Numbered from the stretch's first letter, positions 14,921 to 26,343 are shown. The stretch: DNA of 64,000 nt from Cokeromyces recurvatus (GCF_025118155.1 NW_026251400.1:248001-312000); one strand, 5' to 3'. Translations and numbers: made by a program. The notes: generated by a model not told the origin, from the letters alone.

Positions 14921-15803
14921 ACATAGATTACATACAAATAGCTAAAATGACATCAACCGAATAATGGAAATGAGTGTAAAGAATCATCAAGATACCTGTA
15001 AAGACTATTGCATAAAGGAGCCAGGCAAACGGTCTACGTAGTTGTGAATGCACTCGCCATATCATGACACAAGACACCATCATGGATGTATGTCCTGAGA
15101 AAATATTATCTGTGCATGTTAAGGCAGTACCACTAATGACACTTAAAAAGAATCCAAATCGTTCCCATAGGGTTCCTGTCAATTCTATCTCTGGAGGTCG
15201 ACAGTTATCAATGAGAGAAGAGGGCAAGGTAGTGACTAATAAAGTGATACCTCGAAAGATATAAATAAATCCCATAATAAAGCCCCATCTTCGTAGTATA
15301 ATGAATAGGCTTGTCCAATCAGGGGACTGAATTGCAAAACCTACAAGTGTATAAACGATCGTCACTGTCAGTAAGTAGTTTACGATCTGTATTTCTACAA
15401 CTCTAGGAAATGCATCATGCAAGAGATCACGTAATGGGTGCTGTAATAATTACGGGAAAGGGAAGAATAGATATAAATTAAATAGTACTTTTTTTTTCTT
15501 TAACTTTTGTATAATATATACCCTACTGGTATTGGAGTCTGAATAATATCGAATATCACTAAGTTGAGCCATAAAGGTTTCAATTAAACCACAAAAAATT
15601 AACCAACATGCAAGTATAATGACTCGAAGAAATTCATGATTCAAAAATAAATATAAAATATCTTGTATATGTTTAATACTACTCGGTGGAGTTAATCTTA
15701 AATAAATGAATCCAATATTTTGTTTTTCATGACTGATTACTTGCGACTGTACTTTCTTTATAGAAAAGAGTAAGCTATCTGAAAATAGTTTTTTCAACTT
15801 CAT
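14485..15803 (-). CDS. Sphingomyelin synthase-like PAP2 family enzyme
   Basis: Exons 15803-15522, 15440-14936 and 14825-14485, in phase for 375 aa. A multi-pass membrane protein (about six TM) with the lipid-phosphate-transferase core of the sphingomyelin-synthase family: DNIFSGHT with His211 and HYSVDV with His253 and Asp257, the catalytic His-His-Asp triad. The CRPPEI and SGTALTCTDN segments resemble the C-G-D region before the first His. Family enzymes move a phosphobase head group between phospholipids and ceramide in the Golgi or plasma membrane. The head group here cannot be told. I chose the Met at 15803 (MKLKKLF) because the in-frame Met at 15884 would add a pyrimidine-rich leader-like stretch. 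The C-terminal 100 residues are cytosolic and unique. Confidence 0.85.
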
Positions 15804-15884
15804 GTATAAACATAAAGAAAGAAAACACAAAAGAGAAGAATTATAAAATACTAAATCAAATAAATGTATACATGTATAGGGCAC

Positions 15885-16385
15885 ATTAGGACACCTTTAT
15901 TTTAGAATTTACAAAAGGGGATGAAACAAAAAAAAAAGGGGGAGAGGTGGAGAGAGAAGGAGAATTAAGTATGGCTATTATTTGATTATCGGTGAGAGAT
16001 TTGGGCTTGATGAATAAGCCAATCTAATATGTTATTGATATTTATATACAAAAAAATTGGAGAATATCTGTCAAACTCATAAAGTAGATTAAGAGGATAA
16101 AGTTTTTTGAATTTATTAGAAATTAAATATATTATACCTAGAAATTAAAGGGGGAAGGAAGAGGAGGGAGAATAAGAGGAGAAAACGATGACATAGACAT
16201 GTTCGCATAGTTAGAACATAAAGGTTCATAATAATACATTTAATTAGAAAAAAAAATAATAATAATGCAGTAGATATAAAATATTATACAAAAATAAGAG
16301 ATACATGTATAAATATATATATAAAAAACACAAGAGACTAAATTAGAAGGGAAAGGAGAATATTAAAGTTAATATGCTTTTTTTT
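15885..16385. other. Intergenic
   Basis: Purine-rich AT spacer between two same-strand genes, including a GGGGAAGGAAGAGGAGGGAG-like stretch near 16150. It probably contains the promoter of the upstream PAP2 gene and the terminator of the transporter. Nothing coding was seen. Confidence 0.55.
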
Positions 16386-17885
16386 TTAAGAATTCTTTTC
16401 GAAGCCCTTGACAATATCTTCGAGGGAACGGCCCTTGGTTTCAGGGACTTTAAGATAAGTGAAAGCAAAGGCAAGTGCAGCAACACCAGCAAAGATAGCG
16501 AAGGAGTAACCTTTGATACCTTCAAAGACAAGAGGGAAACATTGACCAATGACAAAGTTAGTAGCCCAGTTGACAGCAGTAGCTACAGCACCAACAGCAG
16601 AGGAGGCATAGACAGGTGTGACTTCAGAGGTAATCATCCATGGGATAGGTCCGACACCAATAGCAAATGAAACAACATAACCAAAGACGGCGACAACCAA
16701 AAGGGGTCCCAAGCTATAGACATAACCAATGATCAACAAGACACAGAAGATACAGGCACCTGCTTCAGCAATCAACAAAAGGGGGCGACGACCCATACGA
16801 TCAACCAAGATTAAAGAAAGAATAGTAGAGGCAAAGTTGACAACGGTAGTGACAATAGCCATGTACTTGGACATCTCAGCAGAGAAGGACATGTTAAAGA
16901 TAGTAGTAGAATAATACATGACAGCATTAATACCAATCATTTGTTGAATGACGTGAAGAGCAAGGACAGTGAGGGCAATACGACGAATAAGTGAATCAGT
17001 AAAGATCTGGATCATGTTCATGGATTCACGAGCACCTTCATCAGCAGTAACAATACCATCTTCAATTTGATCATCAAAGGACTTGGTCTCATCTTTATTG
17101 GTGGCAGAGGCACTACTATCCATACCAGTAATAGCTCTAGCAGCAGCAGCACCAAGTTGACCTTCAACCATACCATAGAATTCCTTATCAATGTTTGTGT
17201 TAGGACGAAGTCTTTGAAGTGATTCTCTGGCTTCTTCAATACGGTTAATAGAGATAAGATAACGAGGAGATTCAACACAACCAGACATCAAGAAGAATTG
17301 AGCAATAGCAGGGAGAGCAACAAGGGCATAGTTAATACGCCAGAGAGGAACGTTTGCCAAGGGGAGACCGATGACAGAGGCAAGCAAGATACCAATGACA
17401 ATAGCAAATTGATTACAGGTACCCATAGTACCACGAGCCTTGATAGTAGAGATTTCACCAACATAGGTAGGAGTAGCCAAGGAACCGAGACCACAAGAGA
17501 GACCACAGAGAATACGACCCACAATAAACATGGCAGGGTTTACTGCAACACCTTGTAAAAGACCTCCAAGTATCCAACCCAAATTATTAAAAATAATCGT
17601 CTTCTTACGACCAAACTTGGTTTGAATATTACCACCAAAGAAGCCACCAAGAAGACCACCAACACAGAAAGAAGAGACAGCAAAGCCCCAAAGACTAGTA
17701 TTCATAGGGAGACAATCAGGGAAGGCGCTACTAGAGATACGAGCACTGCCATTTTCACAAGAGTGAGTCACTTCACCAGGTACATTAGCAGAACCAATTA
17801 CCCAACCATTACTAAATGAACCAAGACAGGCTACTATCACACAGTAGACCATATATTTAGGTAATTTAAGATCAAGAGAATCCAT
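16386..17885 (-). CDS. MFS sugar transporter, intronless
   Basis: Single exon, 499 aa, 12 TM. Signatures: NGWVIGSANVPGE in TM1, FGRKKTI in loop 2-3, RILCGLSCGLGSLATPTYVG in TM4, VESPRYL before the central loop, QQMIGINAVMYYST in TM7, VDRMGRRPLL in loop 8-9 and VPETKGRSLEDI after TM12. This pattern is closest to GLUT/hexose carriers and the protein should act at the plasma membrane. Codon use is noticeably more GC- and C-ending than the neighbours, which with the lack of introns suggests strong expression or a retrocopy/horizontal origin. It is only distantly like the seven-exon sugar transporter at 4.9-7.0 kb. The antisense open frames across this gene are shadows. Confidence 0.95.
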   Translation of the reverse strand: MDSLDLKLPKYMVYCVIVACLGSFSNGWVIGSANVPGEVTHSCENGSARISSSAFPDCLPMNTSLWGFAVSSFCVGGLLGGFFGGNIQTKFGRKKTIIFNNLGWILGGLLQGVAVNPAMFIVGRILCGLSCGLGSLATPTYVGEISTIKARGTMGTCNQFAIVIGILLASVIGLPLANVPLWRINYALVALPAIAQFFLMSGCVESPRYLISINRIEEARESLQRLRPNTNIDKEFYGMVEGQLGAAAARAITGMDSSASATNKDETKSFDDQIEDGIVTADEGARESMNMIQIFTDSLIRRIALTVLALHVIQQMIGINAVMYYSTTIFNMSFSAEMSKYMAIVTTVVNFASTILSLILVDRMGRRPLLLIAEAGACIFCVLLIIGYVYSLGPLLVVAVFGYVVSFAIGVGPIPWMITSEVTPVYASSAVGAVATAVNWATNFVIGQCFPLVFEGIKGYSFAIFAGVAALAFAFTYLKVPETKGRSLEDIVKGFEKNS

Positions 17886-18916
17886 ATGTTATATAATAAA
17901 TAGTATATATTAATTCAGTTAAAAAAAAAATAGATAAATAAATGTAAATGTATATAAATAGTTGGCTATATTTGTTTGTTATATAAAAGAATTGAATGTA
18001 TAATAAAGTCAACACAGTCAAAATAGACCTTGCTTTATATATTAATTTTATGTTAATGCTGATTGTTTTCTATATATGCTTGTTTTACTTTAAAGGAAAA
18101 ATTCTCTTTTCCAATTTTTCTATAATAAATGTCAGAAATTCATTTTAATTTACTGCTTTTAGATTTTTATTTTTTATGGAAAAATGGAATAAATAATTAA
18201 AAAAAAAAAAAAATTATTTTCAAGTAGCTTCTCTTCAGTTTAACCCTTGAATATTAAGTTTGATAGAATCTATTCTAACAATAACTTTTTAGGGGATTTC
18301 AGGGATTATTATTTTGTATATAAGCATTTGTGTATTTTTTTTTTTTCATTTATGACTGAGTTATTTTTATTTAGTCTTTACTTCTTACATAATACAACTA
18401 TTTAATGTTCTTTACATTATTGAAAACAGTGTCATGTTCTTTTGCATATTGAGCCTTTTACACAATACCACTGCAAATCAATCATCAAGTAATGAAACCG
18501 TTGTTATTATATGACTTTTTTTTTTCTTTTTACTAGTAGTTAAACTTCTTTCTATTAAAAAGATGCCCTGATGTACCCAAAAAAAAAAAAAAAAAAAATA
18601 TGTATATAATATAGAGTTTTCTAATAAGAATAATCGTCCTACAACAAAACATTTCAAGAAATATGTTTTTTTTTCTCCTCAAATAATCAAGGGTGATGTT
18701 CTAACTTCATAAACTATAACAGAATTTTATTATATATCCAATTTGTATAACGATATTCATTATACATTTACCTGATAAACTTGTGCATTAGCGAGGTTTT
18801 TTTTTATATATATTATAATCGTTATAATATGTCTATAAAATTCAAACAAACTCCTTTTTTGAATTCTAAAGCTGAAAAGTCACTTTGAATAAGCTCTTAC
18901 AGATACTAACGCCAGA

Positions 18917-18960
<44 letters not shown>

Positions 18961-19389
18961 AAAATTGAATTTCTCAAATGGAGGCTTATTCTATATATTA
19001 AATTGGCAGAGGTAACTAATCTGCCTTTTTAAAATGTACAAGATGGGTTAAATTCTATATAATAACAATTTTGCTTGAAAAGAGATTGTTTACTAATATA
19101 ATGTACTTTTCAATAAAAATTAGCCCCATATATTGTTATTTACACAGACAAACCTATTGAGACATTTTATTAATTAAATATTTTTAGGACTGTCTTTATT
19201 ATTAAAATGCTTATCTATTTTAAGAGTAGAACGATTATTGTATTTATTTCACAAATATTTATATTTTTGTATATAAACAATTATATGTATATCCTTTATT
19301 AAATAATATATTAGGAGATGAGAATTTAATACTAAATTATTATGCATATACATGGATGGTAGAATATTTATAACTTTTGATTTATACAT
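17886..19389. other. Intergenic, 1.5 kb
   Basis: AT-rich. Contains A/T runs at 18200-18214 and 18580-18598 and 36 A at 18922-18957. I see no coding sequence or RNA gene. Confidence 0.6.
18922..18957 (+). repeat. Poly-A tract (36 A)
   Basis: Uninterrupted A run in intergenic DNA. Confidence 0.95.
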
Positions 19390-21305
19390 CTAAACTTCCT
19401 CTCTTTTACCAGAGGTATTATTAGTAACAGCTTTAGAATAATCTCTGGTTTCTAAAGCTTTTATTTCCTCATCTATTTCGATCATTTCTTGAGATTTATT
19501 GCTTTTATCTTGGAGCCTTACAATAAATTTACCCGGCTCACCTGTATATACAAATATATAGGGTACACATAGTGCTAAAAAGCAGCCTATAACAACACAC
19601 ATATAAAAGAAACCAATTCTATCATACAAGTAGCCACCAAGGAGAGGTCCCACAAGACCTCCCAAACCAAATGTAACATTGAACAAACCATAACTCATTC
19701 CTTGTCCATCATCACCACCTCCATTATCTGAATTTAAAGACTGAACGACATGTGTTATTTCAGGTAACACAGGCGTGATGAATGAAAAAGCAGTAAAGCC
19801 CTGAATTGCAAAGATAACAATCAGAGGAACAACACCACCAGCTGTAGATTTGTTAGGTATACCAATTAAAAACATAGTAATGCAGCATATAACCAATGAA
19901 GTGATAGCTACCACCTTGGAACCATATTTATCTGTTAAATATCCTGCCAAAGGTGTTGCAATGAATGTTGGTATAACCTGTGCCAAAAATACAAGACCGA
20001 TCTGACTTGAATTGTAGCCCCATTCAGTTGATAAACGAACTGTTAGTGTTGGCTCGAATACATTATATACACAACCATTGGCAAAAGCTAATAATAAACC
20101 AGCTAAAAGTCTATGTTGACGTAAGAGTTGAAACACAGTTATTTTTTTCTTCTCTTTTTGATTTTCATGATCAACAAGTGTGTTTGTTGTAACAGTTAAT
20201 TTATTTGTAGTCGCATCATTTTCAAACCATTCTGGAGGTTGATTTCTACGTTCTACAACTAATAAACGTAATATCAAATCAATTCCTGCTAAACAAATAC
20301 ATAAAATAAAGGGGGCTTTATAACCAACTGATTGGTAAAGTGCTATATATAAAGTAATAATATTAATAACAATAATAATAAAAGATATAAAAAACAAGAT
20401 ATGTACCACCTATATATGACATTATATATTAATAACTACTTTATACATTGTAGTATTTAATCATTTATCTTACCACCAATAGGACTGCCACATACTAAAC
20501 CAATTGAATGGAACAATAAAACACGACCCATCTATATATACAAGTTATATATCACAACATAAAAAGGAGATCAGGATCATCATTATCTTTATTTTTTAAT
20601 CATAAATGCATATAATATACCTGAGTTCCGAGTACTTCAATGGGAAAAGTATCTGCAATTAAACACATACCTAATGTCCAAACACAAGCATCAGATAATC
20701 CTTGTAAAAATCGAGCAAGATATAATTCCCAATAAGAATTTGCAAATAGAAACAAAAATGTCGCTCCTAATAAACCAAGAATGCCTGTAACCATAGGCCA
20801 TCTACGGTGTTCTAATCTATCAGCTGGTTATATGACGTTAAAATAATAAAAAAAAAAGATCATTTTTTTTTCCGAATAATTAAAAAGGTTACCTAAATAT
20901 CCAAGAATTGGAGATCCAACTAATAAACCAACAGCAAATAAAGCTAACAAACTACCTGTTTCTTTAGATACATTTCCACCATCTGTGATCTCTTTATTAT
21001 AAGGATTTTCTGAGTTTGGAGATTGTCCATGTTCTAAAGCGTCTATTATAAATGGCACTAGAGGGAAAAGTTAACATAATATTGTAAAGCAAAAAGAATA
21101 AAAAAAAAGTTTATTTACTGATAGGGACAATGATACTATAGACGATCATCTATCATTATTCAATTAGTTAACGAAGAAGACTAAAAATCACAGCATATCA
21201 CATTAAACAATAGCTTACATCCGTAAAAAGAGACATAGAAACCGTTGCTAAGATATAAAGATTCGAAGATCGAAAACGAAGGAAAATAGGTTTTTTCTTT
21301 ACCAT
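19390..21305 (-). CDS. MFS drug/amine exporter-like transporter
   Basis: Exons 21305-21219, 21149-21119 (31 nt), 21057-20893, 20823-20621, 20531-20474, a probable 3-nt exon 20409-20407 and 20342-19390, giving 499 aa. A 12-TM major facilitator protein resembling the DHA1/vesicular monoamine-type exporters. Landmarks: MIVYSIIVPIMPFII in TM1, GYLADRLEHRR in loop 2-3, ARFLQGLSDACVW in TM4, the motif-C-like GSPIGGALYQSVGYKAPF in TM5/6, and LTDKYGSK in loop 8-9. A long central loop carries charged residues. It would export small compounds by proton antiport; the substrate is unknown. The glycine pair in PIGG depends on the tiny exon. Without it the gene has one 131-nt intron and loses one Gly. Confidence 0.88.
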
Positions 21306-21812
21306 CGTTTAATAATAATAATCAATTGGAGAAGTATGCCTATGAAGAAAAGGAACAAACTACTAGAGAAGTTTTTTACAATAAAAAATTTAGAAGTGTG
21401 ACAGCTATTATTAATAATATACATTTTTTTTTTTTTATTAAATCTGACACATTTTAACATTCAACTAATCATTATGATAAAAAAAAATGCATAAAATAAT
21501 AATAAAACTCAGTTTATACTCTTTTTTGTTTGTGGGGGAAAAATTAAAAAATAAATAAATAAAAATATGTTTAATGAAAATATTATTTAAATGGTCCTGC
21601 ATCATGGCGTTGTTTATGTTTATTTCAATTATTACACGTTATATTTTTTTTTCTTTTCGGTTGAAACCGACTCTTATAAACCAGTTAAATAACAATATAA
21701 TTTACTTCCTTTTCTTTTTCTTATCTTTTCTTTTCTTTCTTTTCTTTTGTTTTTTCTTTTTCCCTTTTATTTAATTATTATAATATTGACCGATAATAAA
21801 ATCAAACTTATT
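21306..21812. other. Intergenic, divergent promoter region
   Basis: Between the exporter and the F-box gene. Contains T and A runs and, from 21700 to 21775, a pyrimidine-rich TTTTC leader just before the F-box start. The long open frame through it is low-complexity and not accepted as coding. Confidence 0.55.
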
Positions 21813-22634
21813 ATGAAAAATAATAATAATTTATATCCTTTACCTTCCGAAATTATATGGAATATAATTCAAAAGCTTGAACCAAAGGATCTTTCTGTCT
21901 TAAGAGTAGTATCAAAACGAACGAGAATGTATTGCGATCATCCTTCATTGTGGGAAAATATTCAATTAAATCCAAATAATTACTTGTGGAAGCTATCAAA
22001 TCTTAAGTCAATTTTACAGTCTCATTTACATTTTATCAGGAAAATCCAAATTTGGAATGTACGTGATTCTGTTGTTCGATATATTCTAGAAAACTGTTGT
22101 TTTTTAGAAGATTTAGCTATCTTTGGTTGGTCTACATTATCAGATCATGCTTTTCGAACGAATCAAAAAATACTTTATTTAAAAAGTCTAAAATTAATTG
22201 GTGAACGGAAGTTAAGTTTTGTATCTATGGATGCGTTTACTTTTGGTAAATTTATCAAACAATGTCCACAATTAGAAGAAGTCTCGATTCTTCGTTGCCA
22301 AATTCATTTACACTCAGACAGTTTACTTGAGATATTCTCCTTACAAAACAATATTTTATCTTCACTAAAGTTTTTAACGATGCCAACTAAAAGGTCATGG
22401 ACAAGTCAAAATATCATTAAACTATTTGAATTATGCTCTAATCTAGAAATTTTAAAGCTTATTCCCAATTCTGATCAGTTTTTATTAAACTTAAAGGATA
22501 GACGAAATAACAATAATAAAATGTTGGATGTAAGTAATAGTCCATTATTAATAGAAAAAAGCTTACAATCGATTGAAGATGAAGAGTTATTAGTAGAAGT
22601 AAATAATATCATTATTTATAGAATATTAAATTAA
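21813..22634 (+). CDS. F-box protein, 273 aa
   Basis: Single exon. I start at Met 21813 (MKNNNN), because the upstream in-frame Met at 21747 lies in a pyrimidine-rich leader and would add a poly-hydrophobic stretch. An N-terminal F-box is visible at about residues 8-48: LPSEIIWNIIQKLEPKDL, VLRVVSKRTR and HPSLWENI. The remainder has irregular leucine-rich-like repeats (CCFLEDLAIFGW, CPQLEEVSILRCQI, CSNLEILKLIPN). F-box proteins link substrates to SCF ubiquitin ligases through Skp1, the repeats binding the substrate. No substrate can be inferred. It is shorter than typical F-box/LRR proteins but appears complete. Confidence 0.85.
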   Translation: MKNNNNLYPLPSEIIWNIIQKLEPKDLSVLRVVSKRTRMYCDHPSLWENIQLNPNNYLWKLSNLKSILQSHLHFIRKIQIWNVRDSVVRYILENCCFLEDLAIFGWSTLSDHAFRTNQKILYLKSLKLIGERKLSFVSMDAFTFGKFIKQCPQLEEVSILRCQIHLHSDSLLEIFSLQNNILSSLKFLTMPTKRSWTSQNIIKLFELCSNLEILKLIPNSDQFLLNLKDRRNNNNKMLDVSNSPLLIEKSLQSIEDEELLVEVNNIIIYRILN

Positions 22635-23165
22635 TTATATCCATATAAAAGCCACTATGTATATTTATATATTTAACCAATATTATACTCATTAAAGAAA
22701 GGCTTGCTTATATGAAGTCCTATTTATAATTAATAAAATAATAAAGCACAACAGTCATCTATATAAATATGTATATGTGTATATACACATATTTTGTATA
22801 TACATTTTTATATAACAAAGCCCAAAACTTTTTTTTTTAAAAAAAAAGAAAATAGCTTCAATTGTATTCATCTTATTTTTAATATTATCTTCTTATACTC
22901 TATTAATTCTACAAATAGAATTTATTCGTAATTTTTGTTGAAAATAATAATATGTATAATATTTGCTTATAGTAATAATGAAAATAAAAGATAGAAGTGG
23001 AGGTTCATATTATATAACAAAAGACCTTTGTATTACAACAACAAGAAGAAAAGGTTTATTTTTAAATGCTATGTGGCTTAGTAATCCAGTTCTAAAAAAA
23101 AAAAAAAAATACAACATAACCCTTCAACTTTACTAAGCCCTTTTTTTTTCTATTTTACTTCAAAT
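22635..23165. other. Intergenic
   Basis: AT-rich spacer between two plus-strand genes. Contains a T10-A9 palindromic tract near 22830-22849 and an A run at about 23096-23109. No gene seen. Confidence 0.6.
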
Positions 23166-23240
23166 ATGAAAAGGCCTCGCTTCACTATTTATATGTTAAC
23201 CATTTATTCACTTCTATATCTATTATCATCATGTCTAACT
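23166..23240 (+). other. Out-of-frame candidate signal peptide upstream of the pseudokinase
   Basis: An ATG at 23166 opens 25 codons with a classic signal sequence: basic KRPR, then hydrophobic YSLLYLLSSC, then a stop. It overlaps the start of the next open frame (23231) but is in a different phase. No plausible intron, only a 15-nt GT...AG, connects them. A sequencing indel, a recent frameshift or an unrecognised splice could explain it. Confidence 0.5.
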
Positions 23241-25909
23241 TGACTAGTATAATTTGCTCTGAATATGATTTAAAAAATAATGTATTCGTTTTTATATCGA
23301 AAAATAACGATACATTAACAGCTATAGATGATTATCATTTAAATTTTTATTTTAATATGAACAAAACACTAGTAACAAAACCACTCTCGGGCATTGCTAA
23401 TTATCCAAGTATGAACAAATCTACTTTTGGTGGGTTATGCTCATTTGCAACCAATTACTCTTCAATTTACATGAACTTTGAAAGTATGTGTACAAAACAA
23501 TGCATAATATATTCATATAAATATATTAATAAATTAATGAATGTAAAGGTTCTAGTATTGTTAATAATTCAATCACAACTTTTATTTATCAACTAAAGCT
23601 CTTTGAAGACAGTAGCCTAATATTTGAAAAGACAACGATTCAACTTTTAAATACACAATTATGGTCGCTACTCTATCTAAATAGTTCTTCATTGGCTTAT
23701 ATAGCTACCACTCATAATTCAACAATGCTTGCCGCTACTAATTTCAATAATTCTCAAATCATTATTGAAGAACAAATACCAGAGATTGGCATTTTGGCAA
23801 GAGGTGGTTCAGTATTTCAAACTCTATATCTTATTCAAAGCCATGAAATAAATGCATATAGGTTAGATACCCGGCAATATGCTACCAGTAGAATACATTT
23901 AAACAACCTCGATTATAATAACTCAATTCATCGAGTTCCCGTAGGACAAGTCTTTGTAAATATGAATTCAACTATAGAATATATTGCCATATATTATGAA
24001 ACAACTGGAATACTAGATATCATTACATATGATTCGTTGCTTTCAAATTATACCACTTTATTGCTCAACAGTATTGACTATAAAATAGATGTTTATAATC
24101 ACAATGGCACTCATTCAAGCAATATAAATAGATCACATCAAGTTAAGCAGGTTAACAGAACGGATATACCAGTTATAGAAAACCCATTATCAGTGACAGG
24201 TATGACACTATTATTTGTTATATACATATATATTGGAGGTTGATTAAACGACTATGTTTATAGAAATGCATTACCGTCATGATAATCAAAAGCGTGCTAT
24301 TGAGCCTGTTGATAATATTAAATTACAATCTTCAGATGGTGCATACACTTTTCATAGTTATCATTACGTTGGAAAGAATAACGAAGATTTCCCCAAGGCA
24401 GCCATGTTGATTGCAACAAACTCTGATAAAGAGCAGCAAAATCTGCCCTATAATTATAACTTTTTTACATATAATAAAACTACAAATCAACTTGTGATGG
24501 TAACTGAATCTGCAGGAGAGATGGTTACTGAAACACATTTAGTATCGGAAGTTGACGCAAACGATTCTCAGTCAGGGAGTAGTTTAAATAAAGGTTCAAT
24601 TGCTGGTATTGTAATAGGCGTTATTGTATTTCTTTTAATTACAATTGGATTCGTTATTTACGCTAGAAGACGAAAAAATAAACAAATGGATCAAACTATC
24701 GAAAGCTTGGAAATATCACAACGCAACATTAAGAGCCACAAACTAACTGACACTAAACATGATTCTATTATGACTCCCTTTGTAGTAGTGAATCCAAAGG
24801 TAACAGGTCAAACACAATTCAATGATGGTAACCACAGTCATACAAGTAGTCTGTTACAGGAAGTCTTGTCGATCCCTGAAGAGTATTACGACGATAATGA
24901 AAATAGGCCCAATATACGGCCGTTATCCTACAATAGGGACTTGATTGACTTTGCTCAGTTAGCTGAGGAAGAATTATTACAATTAGAACCTGATATACAG
25001 GGACCATTAAGTTTGTTCAGTGGGAAATATATATCTTACGCTGATGAAAAGGTGACTTATTTAGAAGAAGGATATTCAATCCGTACATTTTATACAAACA
25101 AAGGAGAAAAGCAAACGATTCACTACTTTTCAAATCATCGTTTGGATACTTTTGTTCGTTCTGTGCATGCCGTTCTTTGCATTACATCTAATCAACAAAG
25201 GAAAGATAAAAACTTAATACAGCCTTATATCATCAAAAGTGAGCGCGCTATTGTCTTGAATAGGCCTACTCCTATATTTAACTATCAATATATTTGGATT
25301 ACATCACCTATGATCCCTGAGTACTCCCTTTATCATATAATGATGAAGCCATCAAATTCGTCCTTTGTTGATACTCATCAAATTGGCTATAAAGTGTGGT
25401 CTATCAATGCACTTTTAAAAAGTATAGACACAGTTCACAGTCATGGATTTGCACATTTAGCGATAGATCTCACTTCCTTTTATATTAATCATGAAATGAA
25501 AACAACTGACTGGCGTCTAGGTAATTTTGACTTTGCGCGTTTACTAACTGATAAGTACGTGTATTCAAGAGGCGGGATTAAGTTCCCACCCCATACATCC
25601 TACACAGCGCCTGAGATTATTCAAGAGAAACAGATTACATTAGATCAGTTGAAAAAGGTTGATATTTGGTCTCTAGGTTGCGTAATTTATACTCTAGTTA
25701 CAGAAGGACTGATTTTGTTTGAAGATGCAACACATATCAAGAATTTAATGACATTTAATGACGATATGAAGAACTATTTAAAGATAGTTATACGAGATCA
25801 TGTAGAAAATCTACTATTTAAAAACCTATTAGAATTAATGCTCCAAGTTTATCCAGATAATAGAAAGACTATAAAGGAAATTATAAGCTATTGGAATACA
25901 TTTAAATAG
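23231..25909 (+). CDS. Single-pass receptor-like pseudokinase
   Basis: Exons 23231-23483, 23549-24199 and 24264-25909, in phase for 849 aa. The N-terminal 450 residues are Asn/Ser/Thr-rich with many N-x-S/T sites and short beta-like repeats, as in a secreted propeller-type ectodomain. One TM helix follows (GIVIGVIVFLLITIGFVIYA) with a stop-transfer RRRK. The C-terminal 280 residues have a protein-kinase fold: SHGFAHLAID, LGNFDFARL, YTAPEI and KVDIWSLGCVIYTL. The catalytic HRD Asp is Ala, the following Lys is Asp, the Asn is Ser, and DFG has become NFD. No glycine loop or VAIK Lys is evident, so it should be catalytically dead. A signal peptide is readable at 23166-23240 but in another frame, so the true N-terminus is uncertain. 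Confidence 0.78.
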
Positions 25910-26293
25910 GTTTTTTTTTTCTATACATATAATAAAATATAATTTTTGAAAAAGAAAGGCTCCTTAAAAAAATTTGCTTTAAGGGTAAAACAGAGAAACA
26001 AAAAGTAAAATAATATAATAATGACAGAATTAGTGCGTAGGAAAGGGGGAAAAGGGAAAAAAAATATGGAACCTTTGTTCCAGTTGCTGCAGCAGTAAAG
26101 GTGTGTGTATGTGTGTGTGTGTTTATACTAAAAGAAGCAAACAAGTTTATGATGAATTATACATATGACTAACCAACAAACGAGTCCAGATAAGATACTA
26201 AATATGTATCTATTTGACATGTTGAAAGCTAATTTAAAAGGAAGGAAAAGGACTTATTAATAAATTTAGAGATTTAGAAACAGTATATATCAT

Positions 26294-26343
26294 GCTGCTC
26301 TGTGAAGTTATTCAGGCAGTAAGCAGAATAACTACTGAGCAGC
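26294..26343. repeat. Imperfect inverted repeat (about 15 bp of stem)
   Basis: GCTGCTC (26294-26300) pairs with GAGCAGC (26337-26343), and AGTTATTC (26306-26313) pairs with GAATAACT (26326-26333), leaving a 12-nt loop and a 5-nt bulge. It could be a structured RNA or a remnant of a small inverted-repeat element. Confidence 0.6.

Noticed and set aside
23221..23245. A 15-nt GT...AG intron linking the signal peptide to the pseudokinase frame
   Set aside because: Far below any workable intron size, and the resulting phase still hits a stop.
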